From positions 46,276,188 to 46,340,187 of the forward strand of contig OZ024872.1 in assembly GCA_964017185.1 (NCBI GenBank): a DNA stretch of 64,000 nucleotides, in the 5' to 3' direction. The notes below the pieces were generated by a model that worked only from the letters and a program-made list of their open reading frames with translations, was not told where the DNA came from and made no database searches. This document shows, piece after piece, positions 21,482 through 33,400 of the stretch. The DNA comes from Rugalucina vietnamica. Its lineage: Eukaryota > Mollusca > Bivalvia > Lucinida > Lucinidae. Each line of letters begins with the position of its first letter. Within the stretch, counting starts at the first letter, position 1. Made by a program: the position numbers and the translations under genes.

Positions 21482-22718
21482 GTGCGCACTTTAATGGATA
21501 GTGCTGGGTCAGATAGACCACAGCGTAGAACGGCCCTTGTGGGCAGAGAACTTGGGAGGTATGATATACAGATAGCTGCATTGAGTGAGACTCGGTTCGC
21601 AGATGTTGGGGAGATCAAAGAAGTTGGTGCTGGATACACCTTCTTCTGGAGTGGACGCAAAAGTGAAGAGAGGCGTGAAGCAGGAGTTGGCTTTGCCATC
21701 AAAACAGAACTTGTTGGTAAGCTGTCAGGATTGCCAAAAGGCATTAATGACCGTCTAATGACATTGAGACTTCCTCTGTCAGGCAATAAACATGCAACTA
21801 TTGTCAGTGCTTATGCACCCACAATGACCAATCCAGATGAGGTCAAGGACAAGTTCTATGATGACCTAGACAATGTTATTTTCTGCAACACCCCGCACAG
21901 ACAAGCTTATCCTTCTTGGCGACTTTAATGCCAGAGTGGGTACAGACCACCAGACCTGGGAAGGAGTTATAGGTCCAGAAGGGGTTGGAAAGTGCAACAG
22001 CAATGGTCTCTTGCTTCTCAGGAAGTGTGCTGAACATGATCTTCTAATCACCAACACAGTCTTCCGTCTACCTAATAGGAACAAAACATCCTGGATGCAT
22101 CCCCGTTCCAAACACTGGCATCTCATAGACTATGTCATAGTGCGGAGAACAGACAGACAGGATGTTAAAGTGACAAAGACTATGTGTGGTGCAGACTGCT
22201 GGACAGATCATAGACTGGTTGTCAGCAAACTCAACCTAAGAATACAGCCTGCGAGGCGACCTCAAGGCAAGAAAGCTCCTAAGAGACTGGATGTCTCAAA
22301 GCTGAATAAAGACAGCATGAGACAAGATTTCTTAACAGACATTTGCAACCAACTGGATGCAATGAATCTCAGTTCAGAGGACCCCGAAGAAAACTGGACA
22401 GTTTTCCATAAAACAGTTCTTTCTTCAGCTGCAAGCACCTTAGGCCATCCATCTCGCAAACATCAAGACTGGTTTGATGAGAATGATGATGAAATTCAGA
22501 GGCTTCTTGAAGAAAAGCACCGTTTGCTCAAGGCACATCAAGATGATACTAGCTCAGTATCAAAGAAAGCAGCCTACAGCAACATTTGTAAGACAGTCCA
22601 GACCAAGCTTAGGGACATGCAAGATTCCTGGCTGAGGAAGAAAACAGAAGAAATTCAGTCTTTTGCGGATAGAAAGGACATGAAGAAATTTCATGATGCA
22701 CTGAAAAGGTACAAGTAG
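21482..22718 (+). pseudogene. LINE apurinic-type endonuclease domain, frameshifted
   Basis: RTE-type endonuclease that nicks DNA for target-primed reverse transcription. The frame at 21482-21928 contains GAWNVRTL (just upstream of the ATG), ALSETRF and SAYAPTM. The second frame at 21873-22718 contains [25 protein letters not shown] and DHRLV, the later catalytic motifs. The join is a one-base shift in a T run near 21885. The end of the second frame (...FHDALKRYK) is set by an inserted retroelement fragment, not by the native stop. Confidence 0.85.
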
Positions 22719-22953
22719 GCAAAGATCAGGAAAAGGCGCAATCAGAAAAAGATTCCCACTCCAAAAACCGAGGTGGGAAAAAACCAAACTAACAATCAGG
22801 TACTTATACCATGAAACAATCGTAAGCCGAATGGGCAGCTATTTTCCCAATAGGTGGCCACTCAGTTACCTTAACTTAACTAAAAATATGAAAACATACA
22901 AAAGGCGCCAACAGCACAAAAACATTTTAAACACCAAGACATAAAACGAAAAC
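22708..22953 (-). mobile_element. Retroelement 3' fragment (CTTGTACC family), inserted in the LINE ORF
   Basis: Reverse complement of the shared 3' end: starts GGTACAAGTAGGCAAAGATC and includes CCAATAGGTGGCCACTCAGT. GAAAA occurs on both sides (22703-22707 and 22949-22953) as a likely target-site duplication. It separates the endonuclease and RT parts of the LINE. Confidence 0.8.
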
Positions 22954-22987
22954 CATTTATGGTCCAAAGAGTTCTGGAGCCACCACA

Positions 22988-24919
22988 TTGCTCAGTGCAG
23001 ATGGAAACACTCTTCTCACAGATAAAGAAGCTATCTTGGAAAGGTGGGCAGAACACTTCAATAGTGTGCTTAATCGACCATCAAGCATCAATCAGGATGC
23101 AATCGACAGACTTCCACAGATAGAGTGCAATGTTCTGTTAGATGAATTTCCTACCGTTACGGAAACAAGAAAAGCAGTTCAACAACTATCATCTGGCAAA
23201 GCCCCAGGTGCAGATGCAGTTCCTGCCGAAGTTTACAAGACTGGGGGGCTACCCATGGCAGAGAAACTGACAGAGTTGTTTCACTGTATGTGGAGGAAGG
23301 AGGCTATCCCACAAGAATTTAAGGATGCATCCATAATCCACCTATACAAGCGGAAAGGAAATCCTCAAGTCTGTGACAATCACAGAGGCATCTCCCTCCT
23401 ATCAATTGCTGGGAAGATACTTGCAAAAATTCTGTTAAATCGTCTGAATGCTCATCTTGATCAGACGGGACTTATCCCAGAAAGTCAATGTGGATTCAGA
23501 AAAGACAGAGGGACAATAGACATGATCTTCACAGCAAGACAGCTTCAGGAGAAATGCCAAGAACAGAATGTAGATCTATACATGACGTTTGTTGACCTCA
23601 CCAAAGCTTTTGACACTGTTAGTCGTGATGGACTCTGGAAAATCATGGCCAAGTTTGGCTGTCCACCCAGATTCATAGCTATGGTGCGGCAGTTTCATGA
23701 TGGCATGCAGGCACGTGTGCAAAATGATGGAGAGTTCTCTGAACCATTTGAAGTAACAAATGGGGTCAAACAAGGCTGTGTTCTGGCACCAACACTGTTC
23801 AGCATGATGTTTTCTGCCATGCTTATGGATGCTTTTCAGGACAGTGACACTGGTTTTCCAATCAGGTACCGTTTTGATGGCAACATATTCAACCTCAGAA
23901 GGTTGCAAGCCAAAACTAAGGTCCAGACTGATGTGCTAGATGAGCTCCTCTATGCAGATGATATGGATAAGAATGCCAACACAGAGGCAAAAATGCAAAG
24001 AGCCATGGATCAAGTCTCACAGTCATGTGATAACTATGATCTCACAATCAGCACAAAAAAGACAGAGGTTGTACACCAATCAGCCCCCGGAAAACCATAT
24101 AATGAACCAACCATCACTGTGAATGGGCAAAAACTGAAAGTTGTTGACAAGTTCACCTACCTGGGAAGCACTCTCTCCAGAGCAGTGCATATTGATGATG
24201 AGATCACTGCCAGAATTGCAAAAGCTAGTGTGGCATTCGGAAGACTCCGTGCAAATGTCTGGGAGCGAAATGGAATCAAGCTTGACACCAAGCTGAAAGT
24301 CTACAAGGCTGTGGTACTGCCAACCCTCTTGTATGCATGTGAGACCTGGACAGTATACCAACGCCATGCAAAGAGACTTAACCATTTCCACTTAAGCTGT
24401 TTGAGAAAGTTGTTAAAAATCAAGTGGCAGGACAAGATTCCAGACACAGAGGTCCTGAGGAAAGCAGGGATGCAAAGCATGCATACAGTCTTAAAGCTAG
24501 CACAGCTAAGATGGACTGGCCATGTTATAAGAATGCCTGATGCGCGACTTCCAAAGAAAGTTTTCTATGGAGAACTACAGGAGGGAAAGCGCTCTCAAGG
24601 TGGCCAGAAGAAACGCTACAAAGACACCCTCAAAGCCTCTCTGAAGGATTTCGAAATACCAATGGGGTCCTGGGAACAGACTGCACAGGAGCGATCAAAG
24701 TGGCGAGGTCTCATCAACAAAGGAGCAGCTCTCTATGAAAAGAAGAGAATCTGTGAAGCTGAAAGAAAGCGAAGAGAGCGCAAAGCCAAAACAAATGTGC
24801 CACCAGCAGACTCTATGACATTGACTTGCTCTACTTGCAATCGACAGTTTAGAGCCAGAATTGGCCTAGTCAGCCATCAAAGAACTCACCAACACACATC
24901 AGCACAATTCAAGAAATAA
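22988..24919 (+). CDS. LINE reverse transcriptase with C-terminal C2H2 zinc finger (separated from its endonuclease part)
   Basis: 643 residues of RTE-like RT. Visible motifs: SSGKAPGADAVPAEVY (finger), RGISLLSIAGKI, FVDLTKAFDTV (palm A), NGVKQGCVLAPTLFS (palm B), LLYADDM (catalytic YADD, about residue 320), FTYLGSTLS and LLYACETWT, then a basic region and a C2H2 finger (CSTCNRQFRARIGLVSHQRTH-type spacing) at the C-terminus. No stop or frameshift inside. The listed start is only the first Met after the insertion at 22708-22953; the native protein would run on from the endonuclease. It acts on its own RNA for retrotransposition; as placed it is cut off from its natural 5' end. Confidence 0.85.
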   Translation: MLSADGNTLLTDKEAILERWAEHFNSVLNRPSSINQDAIDRLPQIECNVLLDEFPTVTETRKAVQQLSSGKAPGADAVPAEVYKTGGLPMAEKLTELFHCMWRKEAIPQEFKDASIIHLYKRKGNPQVCDNHRGISLLSIAGKILAKILLNRLNAHLDQTGLIPESQCGFRKDRGTIDMIFTARQLQEKCQEQNVDLYMTFVDLTKAFDTVSRDGLWKIMAKFGCPPRFIAMVRQFHDGMQARVQNDGEFSEPFEVTNGVKQGCVLAPTLFSMMFSAMLMDAFQDSDTGFPIRYRFDGNIFNLRRLQAKTKVQTDVLDELLYADDMDKNANTEAKMQRAMDQVSQSCDNYDLTISTKKTEVVHQSAPGKPYNEPTITVNGQKLKVVDKFTYLGSTLSRAVHIDDEITARIAKASVAFGRLRANVWERNGIKLDTKLKVYKAVVLPTLLYACETWTVYQRHAKRLNHFHLSCLRKLLKIKWQDKIPDTEVLRKAGMQSMHTVLKLAQLRWTGHVIRMPDARLPKKVFYGELQEGKRSQGGQKKRYKDTLKASLKDFEIPMGSWEQTAQERSKWRGLINKGAALYEKKRICEAERKRRERKAKTNVPPADSMTLTCSTCNRQFRARIGLVSHQRTHQHTSAQFKK

Positions 24920-26159
24920 TGATGGTCTTTTTCATTAGTGAGAGACGAACTGTCACAATGTGTATATAAATCATGACCCTGTGGTGACCTTGACGTTTTT
25001 TACGGCAAGGTCAACATAGGTCGCCAATGCATTTGAATAGGGAAAACTTTTAAAATGTCAATTAAAGTGAAAGTCTTGCAGGAAATGGGCAGTAGGACTG
25101 AATATTAATGATTTTGACAAAAATTGGACCCCAGCGGCTCATCTGCCCCCACCCCGGGGCAATATACATGTATATTACCATAATATTCAAACATCTTCTC
25201 CTCTGAAACAGCTTAGCGAATCAAAGCCAAATTTTATGTGAAGCATCTATGGAATGGGGGAATTAATGTATATATAAATTATCTAGTTCACATGACCAAG
25301 ATGGCTGCCATGCCCATATATGGTAAAAACCTTCAAAAATCTTCTTCTCCGAATCTGGTGGACCGATTTCAAAGAAACTTGGCATTAAGCACCAATGGCT
25401 GAAGTACTACAATGTATATATAAATCATGACCCTGTGGTGACCTTGACCTATTTTACGACTAGGTCAACATAGGTCGCCAATGCATTGGAATGGGAAAAC
25501 TTTTAAAAAGTCATTTGAAGTGAAAATCTTGCAGGAAATGGGTAGTAGGACTAAATATTAATGATTCTGAAAAACAAAATGGACTTTAGGGCTCATATGT
25601 CCACACCCCGGGGCAATATACATGTATATTACCATAATATTCAAACATCTACTCCTCTGAAACCACTTGGCCAATTGAAGCCAAATTTTATGTGACGCAT
25701 CTATAGGATGAGGGAACCAATGTAGATATTAATAATGTAGGTCACATGACCAAGATGGCCGCCATGCCCATATATGGTAAAAACCCTTCAAATATCTTTT
25801 TCTCTGAAACCAATCGATTGATTTCAATGAAACTTGGCATGAAGCATCCATGGCTAAAGTACTACAATAAATATATAAATCATGACCCTGTGATAACCTT
25901 GACCAAGTTTATGGCAAGGTCAACATGGGTTGCCCATGCATTTGAATGGGAAAAACTGTTAAAATGTCATTTGAAGGGAAAAGCCAGCAAGAAATTGGCA
26001 AATGGACAGAATATTGATTATTCTGAAAAAAGGAAAACGGCCCAAGGTCTTCATAAGCCCCTGTACTGGGGTTAAATACCATAATATTCAAACATGTTTA
26101 TTGGTATATGCAGCAGACTCAGGTGAGCGTTTACAGGACCATTGGTCCTCTGGTTTTAA

Positions 26160-26555
26160 TTGTCTTAAAGGATCTCAGTTTTAATTTGATTTGCTATTAC
26201 TGCAGCTGGTGTTGTGCCGTGTGGCGGCCCTAAAAAGTCTCCCCGTACATCATCCATAGTGCAGGTTATATTTTCCTTTTGGTCCTTTGAGATCAGCGAG
26301 GATATTCTGAGATATCAGAAATATATTATCGGTTAAGTTCATTTTAACCTATGTTTAGTATATTTGGTCTCATTTAGATAATACTAGTCTTTGTATCGAC
26401 TACCCTTTGAAAATTGCAAAACTTTCAGTTATTCCCTTTGGCTTCATTTTGCCAAATTCTAAAGGGTCACTGACGAGACTTTAATAGTCGAAACCGCGGT
26501 ATGGCCCATCCCCTTTCTCATTTATATGTTCGCTGCTCTTAAAGGATCTCAGTTT
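26160..26555. mobile_element. MITE-like repeat shared with the CLHC1 intron
   Basis: Flanked by near-identical direct copies of CTTAAAGGATCTCAGTTTTAA. The interior segment 26205-26290 (GGCCCTAAAAAGTCTCCCCG) is the reverse complement of 57820-57895, and 26455-26510 (AAAGGGTCACTGA, GGTATGGCCCATC) resembles 57420-57475. A dispersed family with copies at both loci. Confidence 0.6.
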
Positions 26556-26564
26556 TAATTTTAT

Positions 26565-26753
26565 TTACTATTAAAATGTTCAGATTTACATCGCGCTTGA
26601 TACCTAAAGACCTTTTGTCTATATTTTCTTTAAAAACTTTAAACGTTTGCGGCATGTACTCAATATATATTGCCAGTTCAACTTTATACAATGAATCACA
26701 ATGAGTTTGCTTGACCATCTCATTGTACTAAATATTTATATGACCATTCTCAC

Positions 26754-26798
<45 letters not shown>

Positions 26799-27871
26799 TT
26801 AAATGTTTGTATTTTAGTAAATGTAATGGTCAAATTTAAAGATGATAATTTGTATTATTTTAGAATATGTCAATGGCATGTAAGGTCCAGGCAGCGCCAT
26901 AATAAAAGGTGTAGTCTATCCAAGGTACACAGGTTTGTCTCACGTTTTTACCAGCCTGGGTGGGGTGAATTGTATAAGTCAATGAACTCATCAGGAAAGC
27001 ATGGGGTTTACTGGGGTATAAAATTTTTCTTATTTTTGCTCCAAAACATAGATTGTGGGTACTCGTTAGAACCGCCTCAACGTGTACCCGCAATGTATAT
27101 TTTGATAAAAAAAACTATATTATAAAACAAATAAAGAAAAACAAACAAATAATAAAAAATAAATAAATAAAATAAAACAAATGTGTTCCATGTGCAAAAG
27201 TACGTCGTTTGAAGGTCATGTCTAAAAAGGACAGCCTACTTCCCGTGTACCGATTGTGTTATATTACAATGGTCAAGTTTTCTGTTATACTTATTACAAG
27301 TGGCTTGCTTCTTTCTACCGCGTTTTTTTTTCTTCTTCTTTTTTCATTAAATCATACAATGTAATTCTCTTGTTTTCATTTACATGCACTAAGAAGCGGA
27401 GTATTTCAAGTTTAAAATGCGTTGTACAGTCTCTGATACTGTTTATTTTTTATCCACCTATGTGAGCCACATGCTTTAAATATACCATATGCCTTTAATC
27501 GCATAAAGGTTTGCTGTATGATGACATAAACTTTCATGTGCTTTACTTAATGCATAATGATAGCCATGCGTACAAATTACTAAATAATGGTCTGACAAAA
27601 AAGTTATTTAATAGAAAAGTGAGCAAAAATACAAAACAAGCTGAATATAAGATGTGTTTGATGCAGTGTTGTACTTTGTAAATAAAGAGGACCGTGCATT
27701 TTTTACCTTCAATACATGTAACCTAACAAGAGAGATTAATTTGACATGGATATCATAATACTACCATTGAAATTTAATAAGCTTGCACACGAAGAATGTT
27801 GACACTGTGCATACAAACTGAAGATTTACATTCAAAACACTCAGGTAATTTGAGGTAGGTCCGTAATTAGC
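26565..27871 (+). promoter_or_regulatory. Duplicated upstream region of gene C
   Basis: Collinear with 8700-9992 upstream of gene A, including the conserved block at about 27657-27710. Interrupted by a 40-base A tract (26756-26795) and a foldback-family copy at 27010-27110. Promoter function is inferred from position only. Confidence 0.4.
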
Positions 27872-30367
27872 ATGATGTCTGAAACAATTACAGTTCAATG
27901 TACTAAATTTTCTCGTCTCCAAGATTTGAACAGATCAGACACCGAAAACAATATCAACAGAAATAGTGATTTTAAACATTTTGAAACAAATGGCGAACAC
28001 CGTAAAGAAAATAAAAGTGACAAAAGAAGCCATGACAGTGGTGAAGCAAAGTCTAAAGCAGACATACGAGTAGAAGATGACGTTAATTTTCCCATTCCTT
28101 GTGCAAGAAACACTGCATCTAAAACCGTTAACAGTCTGGCGATAAATGCGTGTAGTTGCCAGATCGACTTCCAAACGGACTCAGTCAATTATTCAAAATC
28201 TACAGGCAATGAAAGAAATGAACCAAGCATAGACAATGAATCAGTTCACAACGTTTCTAGCAATGCCATTACATCACATACTGACATTGTCAAAAATGCA
28301 TTCACGAATTCATCTTTTGAGCATGACGTTGAAATTGAAATTCGACGAGGGGTGGTGTTGGAAAATAACGGGCCTAAGCAGTCACCAGAAAGCAATAAAA
28401 CGGCCGACACAGACAATAATACTATTAATGTTGACAGTGAAAGAGAAGATGTCGACAAAAGATATATTAAACGTCTATACTATGACAGAGAGTTTAGGGA
28501 GAAAGTATTCCGAACATTCTCTGTGCTAGCGAATTATACCTTCTTCGTAAGTACACGATGATCATTTTACGCTTTTGTTGTTACTTCGCTTTATCGTAGT
28601 TTTAGCAGTTATATCATAGCCTTCATTCTATACCAAAAGGGTCAAGCTTTGTCATTCTAATTTGCGGTTTGTCGATATGCTGTTGTAATTTTTGTGCTGT
28701 TGGTGCTTTATGTATGTTTTCATATTTTTAGTTAAGTTTAGGTAACTGAGTGGCCACCTATTGGGAAAACAGCTGCTCATTCGGCTTACGATATGTTTTC
28801 ATGGTAAAAGTATCTGATTGTTAGTTTGGTGTTTTTCCCACCTCGTTTTCTTGGAGTGGGAATCTTTTTCTGATTGCGCCTTTTCCTGATATTTGCCTAC
28901 TTGTACCTTCGTACTAACTAAAAACATCAGAAACACTAACAAAAGCACTATATACTGGGTGATCTAGAATATCTGATACCTTTCCAACCTTTCATAATTA
29001 TGTTTCGACAGCACATACGTTATTAAAATATATATCAAAACAATCTACAATGATTTAAGTTTTGTTTGGTATACAATGTTGGTTCGTCTATAAACCACTA
29101 ACATGTAAAATAGGATTGGTCAAACATTTTCACAACATTTACGTATAAGCGTTGTTTGACGTCCATATTTTATTACAACGGTGTCAAGCTAATTTTGATA
29201 GTTTGCTATTTAGGGTGGGCACTTGAACGAAAATGCATATTCACCTAAACCAGATACTTTTTGAAAAGGCAAACACTCTCTTAATTGAAGGGTTTGCAAA
29301 TTAACGCCACATTTGTGCATCTGTGGTACCAAAAACTCACACGAGGAATGACCTTGACGTCTTTATAACATAAATTGCACAGTCGCATCATGCAAAAACT
29401 GTCAAAATTTTAGACTTTTTATTCAGAATGTTACCTTTTAAAGAACTTAACATTATATACCAACCAAAATTGAATTATCACAGAGCATTGTGATTTTAGT
29501 TCTATAATTGTATATGCTTGCGGAGCAAAATTATGTAAGCTTAAAATGGTATCAGATATTCTAGATCACCCTGTATGTGCTTATTTGAAATCACGAAAAT
29601 TAAATGAATTCATTAAAATAAGAAACTAATAGCGGTCTGATTTTTTTTCAAAACAGGGTTGGACATACGGAATAATCGGTCCGACTTTACCTGACCTTCA
29701 GCTGATTACAGATGCCAGTCTACAAGAGGCATCGTGGTTATTTGCAGCCTTTAATGTTGGCTACCTGGTTTCATGTGGACTATCTGGTTTTGGTAATGTA
29801 TTCACCGCGTCCAATCGGAACGCCGGACGAAAGGTCGAAACGCCGGATCTGCGTTGTTTTAACTCCGGATTGCGGTAGTTTCCGCTGGATTCGCCGCCAT
29901 TTTCGAAGGAATTTTTTTCGACCATGTAACAAAAACGTTTATTATAAATATTAAAAGAGTTTATGTCAACGTAAGCACCAGCCTGTTCGGATCTACATAC
30001 ATGTCTCTAACCGCCGATTATTCTGCTGGTGCATAAGCTCCGCTAGGATATGCAAACATTCGAGGAGATTTTTGATTTCCCTGTTCGGCCATACGCTAAA
30101 ATAATGTTCGCCCCAAACATTTTCGTACTATTGTCATTTTCTTCAAAGTATTGACAAATTGCTGGTTGATTTTGCATTTTTACATGAGACTATATCGTAA
30201 AAAGCCAATTGCTCGTGATTTTCTGCTCGAACAAGCGTACGTTTCAATAAAATACCGCAAAATCAAAGTAACGCCGGATAATACGGCAATCTGAGTTTTC
30301 AAACTTGGCAAGTATTTGCATAGATTAATGACTTATAAGATAAGGTCTAGTACGCAAGTGGAATGCT

Positions 30368-30404
<37 letters not shown>

Positions 30405-33400
30405 CAGAATCACTTATTTGTACATGTATGAACGATTGGCTTATTAATGACGTTCTTGCCAATACTAGCATAGTTTGGCTGTTTCGAACACGTAATGCCA
30501 GTTTTTGACCATCTGATTATAAATCATGACACTATCATGACCTTGACCTATTTTATGGTGAGGTCAACATAGGTCGCCTATGCATATGAATTGGGAAACT
30601 GTTAAAATGTCTTTTAAAGGATATCTTGCATGAAATTGGCAGTAGGACTGAATATCAAATTATCAATGAGTCTGTAAACAATTGGATCCGTGGGGTTCAT
30701 CTGACCCCATCCCGTGGCAATACATGTATATTATCATAATATTTTAAAAACCTCTTCTCCTCTGAAACAGTTTGGCCAATCAAAGCCAAATCTTATATGA
30801 AGCATCTATAGGAAGGTGGACCAATACAAGTATTAAAAATCAGTTTCACCTGACCAAGATGACCATCATGCCTATATAATGTAAACACCCCAACTACTGT
30901 TCTTCTGTCGAGTGACAGTCACTGTACTTCCTTACTCTCATGTGAGCGATCGTTCCCTTTGGGCTACAAGCAGTATTAAAAGAGAAACGAAAGCAAAACT
31001 TCTCCAACAGGGCTATCGGTATCATAAACTTCGAAAAACCGTTTCTAAATTTTATCGTAGACACTATGAATTGATTTCCAAATATAATGTTGGGTTAAAG
31101 ACGCTTTTAAGTGAGGGCCTTTCGGAACCTGAATTTTATGGTGACTTGGTTTACAAATTTAAGAAACTTAAAGGAATAAATGATTTTTCTTTTCAGTTCA
31201 GAAAAATCATAACACGTTACAGACGTATAGGTTATAACTTGAATGTTATTCGACAGTCTGCATGCTTAGTTTTTAACCCAATCATGGTTGATAACTATGC
31301 TGCCTTCTTTAATTGCACGTCGGTGGGTCGGGCGTCAGACTCTATGATGGCCCCGACTTAAAGCTATTCATTTTAGTTGGTTGGGGCCGGAGCTTCTTGT
31401 CTGTTGCTTGGCCCACCGGGGTCCAACTGGTGTTTTTCTTTTGCTCCGGAGTTAGTAGGTTATTCGGCGCCCAGGGATCTCCATCGTCGGGCAGCTTACT
31501 CGATCTGTGAGTCCTGGTTTTTGATTCATCAGGATGTTTATCATGATTTATTTGTTTGTTCTTGATGATTCATTGACTAGTTAGAGATTCACCACGAGGT
31601 CCGAAGAATTAACTAAATGTTATGAACCACTGCAGACGCTGAGGGTGAGGTTAGGTACCTGTAAAACCGGTTTAAGCCCGCCCGTAACTTTGTGTTACTG
31701 ATCGTTCCAAGTCGATACTTCTGTGGTGGTTATTTTTGTTTTATGTCTTGGTGTTTAAAAAAAAATTTGTGCTGTTGGTGCCTTATGTATGTTTTCATAT
31801 TTTTTAGTTAAGTTAAGGTAACTAAGTGGCTACCTATTGGGAAAATAGCTGCTCATTCGGCTTACGATATGTTTCATGGTATAAGTACCTGATTGTTAGT
31901 TTGTTTTTTTCCCACCTCGGTTTTTTGGAGTGGGAATCTTTTTCTGATTGCGCCTTTTCCTGATCTTTGCCTACTTGTACCTTCTTAATTCGAAAGTTCT
32001 GACAGTCCTGGTTTTTGTGTACCCCCTCCGAAAGTTCTCAATGCTTCCTATAAGGGTATAACCATAATAATTTCATTTGCTGTTCAGAGGCCTTAGGCTG
32101 TCAATATTTACACACACAAAAAAACACCATAGTATGCACTCAGATTGGTCAAAATCTAAGACGCACTTGCTGCTAGAAGCATATTTTTTTTTATTGATAT
32201 GCAAATATTAGAGAGTGGGGAAAACACAAAAATAAATCATTTTAAATCTTACTCTTTTTTCACTTTACAGATAATTACGATCGGTCGGGTTTGTAGATCA
32301 ATAAACAGAAAAAGTCTGGCCTAAATGCATTTGACCTATACAGGTGTATACCAACGTTTTCGGTCATTTGGTAACTAACACTTAATTCACGTGACTGGGC
32401 AAATATATGCATTTTATGTCATACTTCTGGCGGTAAATTTGTTGTAGGGGTACTCTAAAAGAGACCGACCTTTACATAAATGACTTTCCATAATCGATCG
32501 TAGTATTGAGGAAACCTGTTTTTATGGTCACTGCATACTTCCAAAACACGCTCCAGTATCTTGCCTCTTTAACACAGACTTAAAAACTATCAACCACTTT
32601 TATCTTACATTGCTTCTCTTGACTGAGAAGCAACAAGTCAAAGATCATCCATCCTCAATGATGACAACCGAACGTCGAACTTATTTCTTGAGGTCACAGT
32701 CAGAAAGCAAAATTCTCACTTCTAAGAAAGTGATGCTGCACAAAAATGAGCATTCCACTTGCGTACTAGACCTTATAAGACATTAATCTATGCAAATACT
32801 TGCCAAGCTTGAAAACTCACATTGCCGTATTATCCGGCGTTACTTTGATTTTGCGGTATTTTATTGAAACGTACGCTTGTTCGGGCAAAAAATCACGAGC
32901 AATTGGCTTCTTACGATATAGTCTCACGTACAAACGCATAATCAACCAGCAGTTTGTCAATACTTTGAAGAAAATGACAATAGTACGAAACTTTTTTGGG
33001 CGAACACTATTTTAGCGTATGGCCGAACATGGAAAACAAACATCTCCTCGAATGTTTGCATATCCTAGCGGAGCTTATGCATCAGCAGAACAATCGGCAT
33101 TTAGAGACATGTATGTAGATCCGAACTGGCTAGTGCTTACGTTGACATAAACTCTTTTATTATTTATAATAAATGTTTTTTTACCTGGTCGAAAAAATTT
33201 CCTTCGAAAATGGCGGCGAATCCAGCGGAAACTACCGCAATCCGGAGTTAAAACAACGCAGATCCGGCGTTTCGACCGTTCGTCCGGCGTTCCGATTGGA
33301 CGCGGTGGTATTGGTATTGCAAAAATCCTGTCAGAAGCAGTTCAGTCAGTTGTATCATCGTTCTTATTCTCAGTTTATGTGCTTAAAGAGATTTTGTGGA

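Larger units (their letters stand above)
20597..24954 (+). mobile_element. RTE-like LINE, nearly full length, nested in the Helitron-like repeat
   Basis: The tandem unit is interrupted between ...CTCAAGTACTAC and ACAATGTGTATATAAATC, which bounds the LINE at about 4.36 kb. It holds an endonuclease region, an RT region and a C-terminal zinc finger. A fragment of its 5' part recurs at 50918-51085. Two lesions (a one-base frameshift near 21885 and a 246-bp insertion at 22708) inactivate it, but the reading frames are otherwise long and open, so the insertion looks young. Confidence 0.85.
19819..26153 (+). mobile_element. Helitron-like non-autonomous element with ~455-bp internal tandem repeats
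   Basis: The left end is AGCTCACCTGAGCCGTCAGG followed by a CCGTC run (19871-19905). The right end is CAGGTGAGCG, a small hairpin (AGGACCATTGGTCCT, 26135-26149) and CTGG, which fits the Helitron hairpin plus CTRR rule. Between them a unit of about 455 bp (marked by CATGACCAAGATGGCCGCCA) repeats about four times: 20018, 20470, 25294 and 25746 after discounting the inserted LINE. The matching region upstream of gene A lacks the whole block. No Rep/Hel coding sequence is present. Without the LINE the element is about 2.0 kb. Confidence 0.7.
29803..33307. mobile_element. 3.5-kb DNA transposon with ~570-bp terminal inverted repeats in gene C intron 2
   Basis: The ends CACCGCGTCCAATCGGAACG and its complement are exact, and the inverted similarity continues for about 570 bp (29803-30372 against about 32745-33307). 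GTATT flanks both sides (29798-29802, 33308-33312); gene A has the single-copy site (GGTAATGTATTGGTATTGC). The interior holds a T tract (30370-30402), a Helitron-like fragment and a retroelement fragment, and no transposase. The insertion lies about 10 bp after the exon 2 donor. Confidence 0.85.

Noticed and set aside
31313..31565. Short plus-strand ORFs in the retroelement 3' UTR, repeated at 40702-40954
   Set aside because: They recur because the UTR is repeated; they lie after the ORF stop and differ by no more than the surrounding non-coding DNA.
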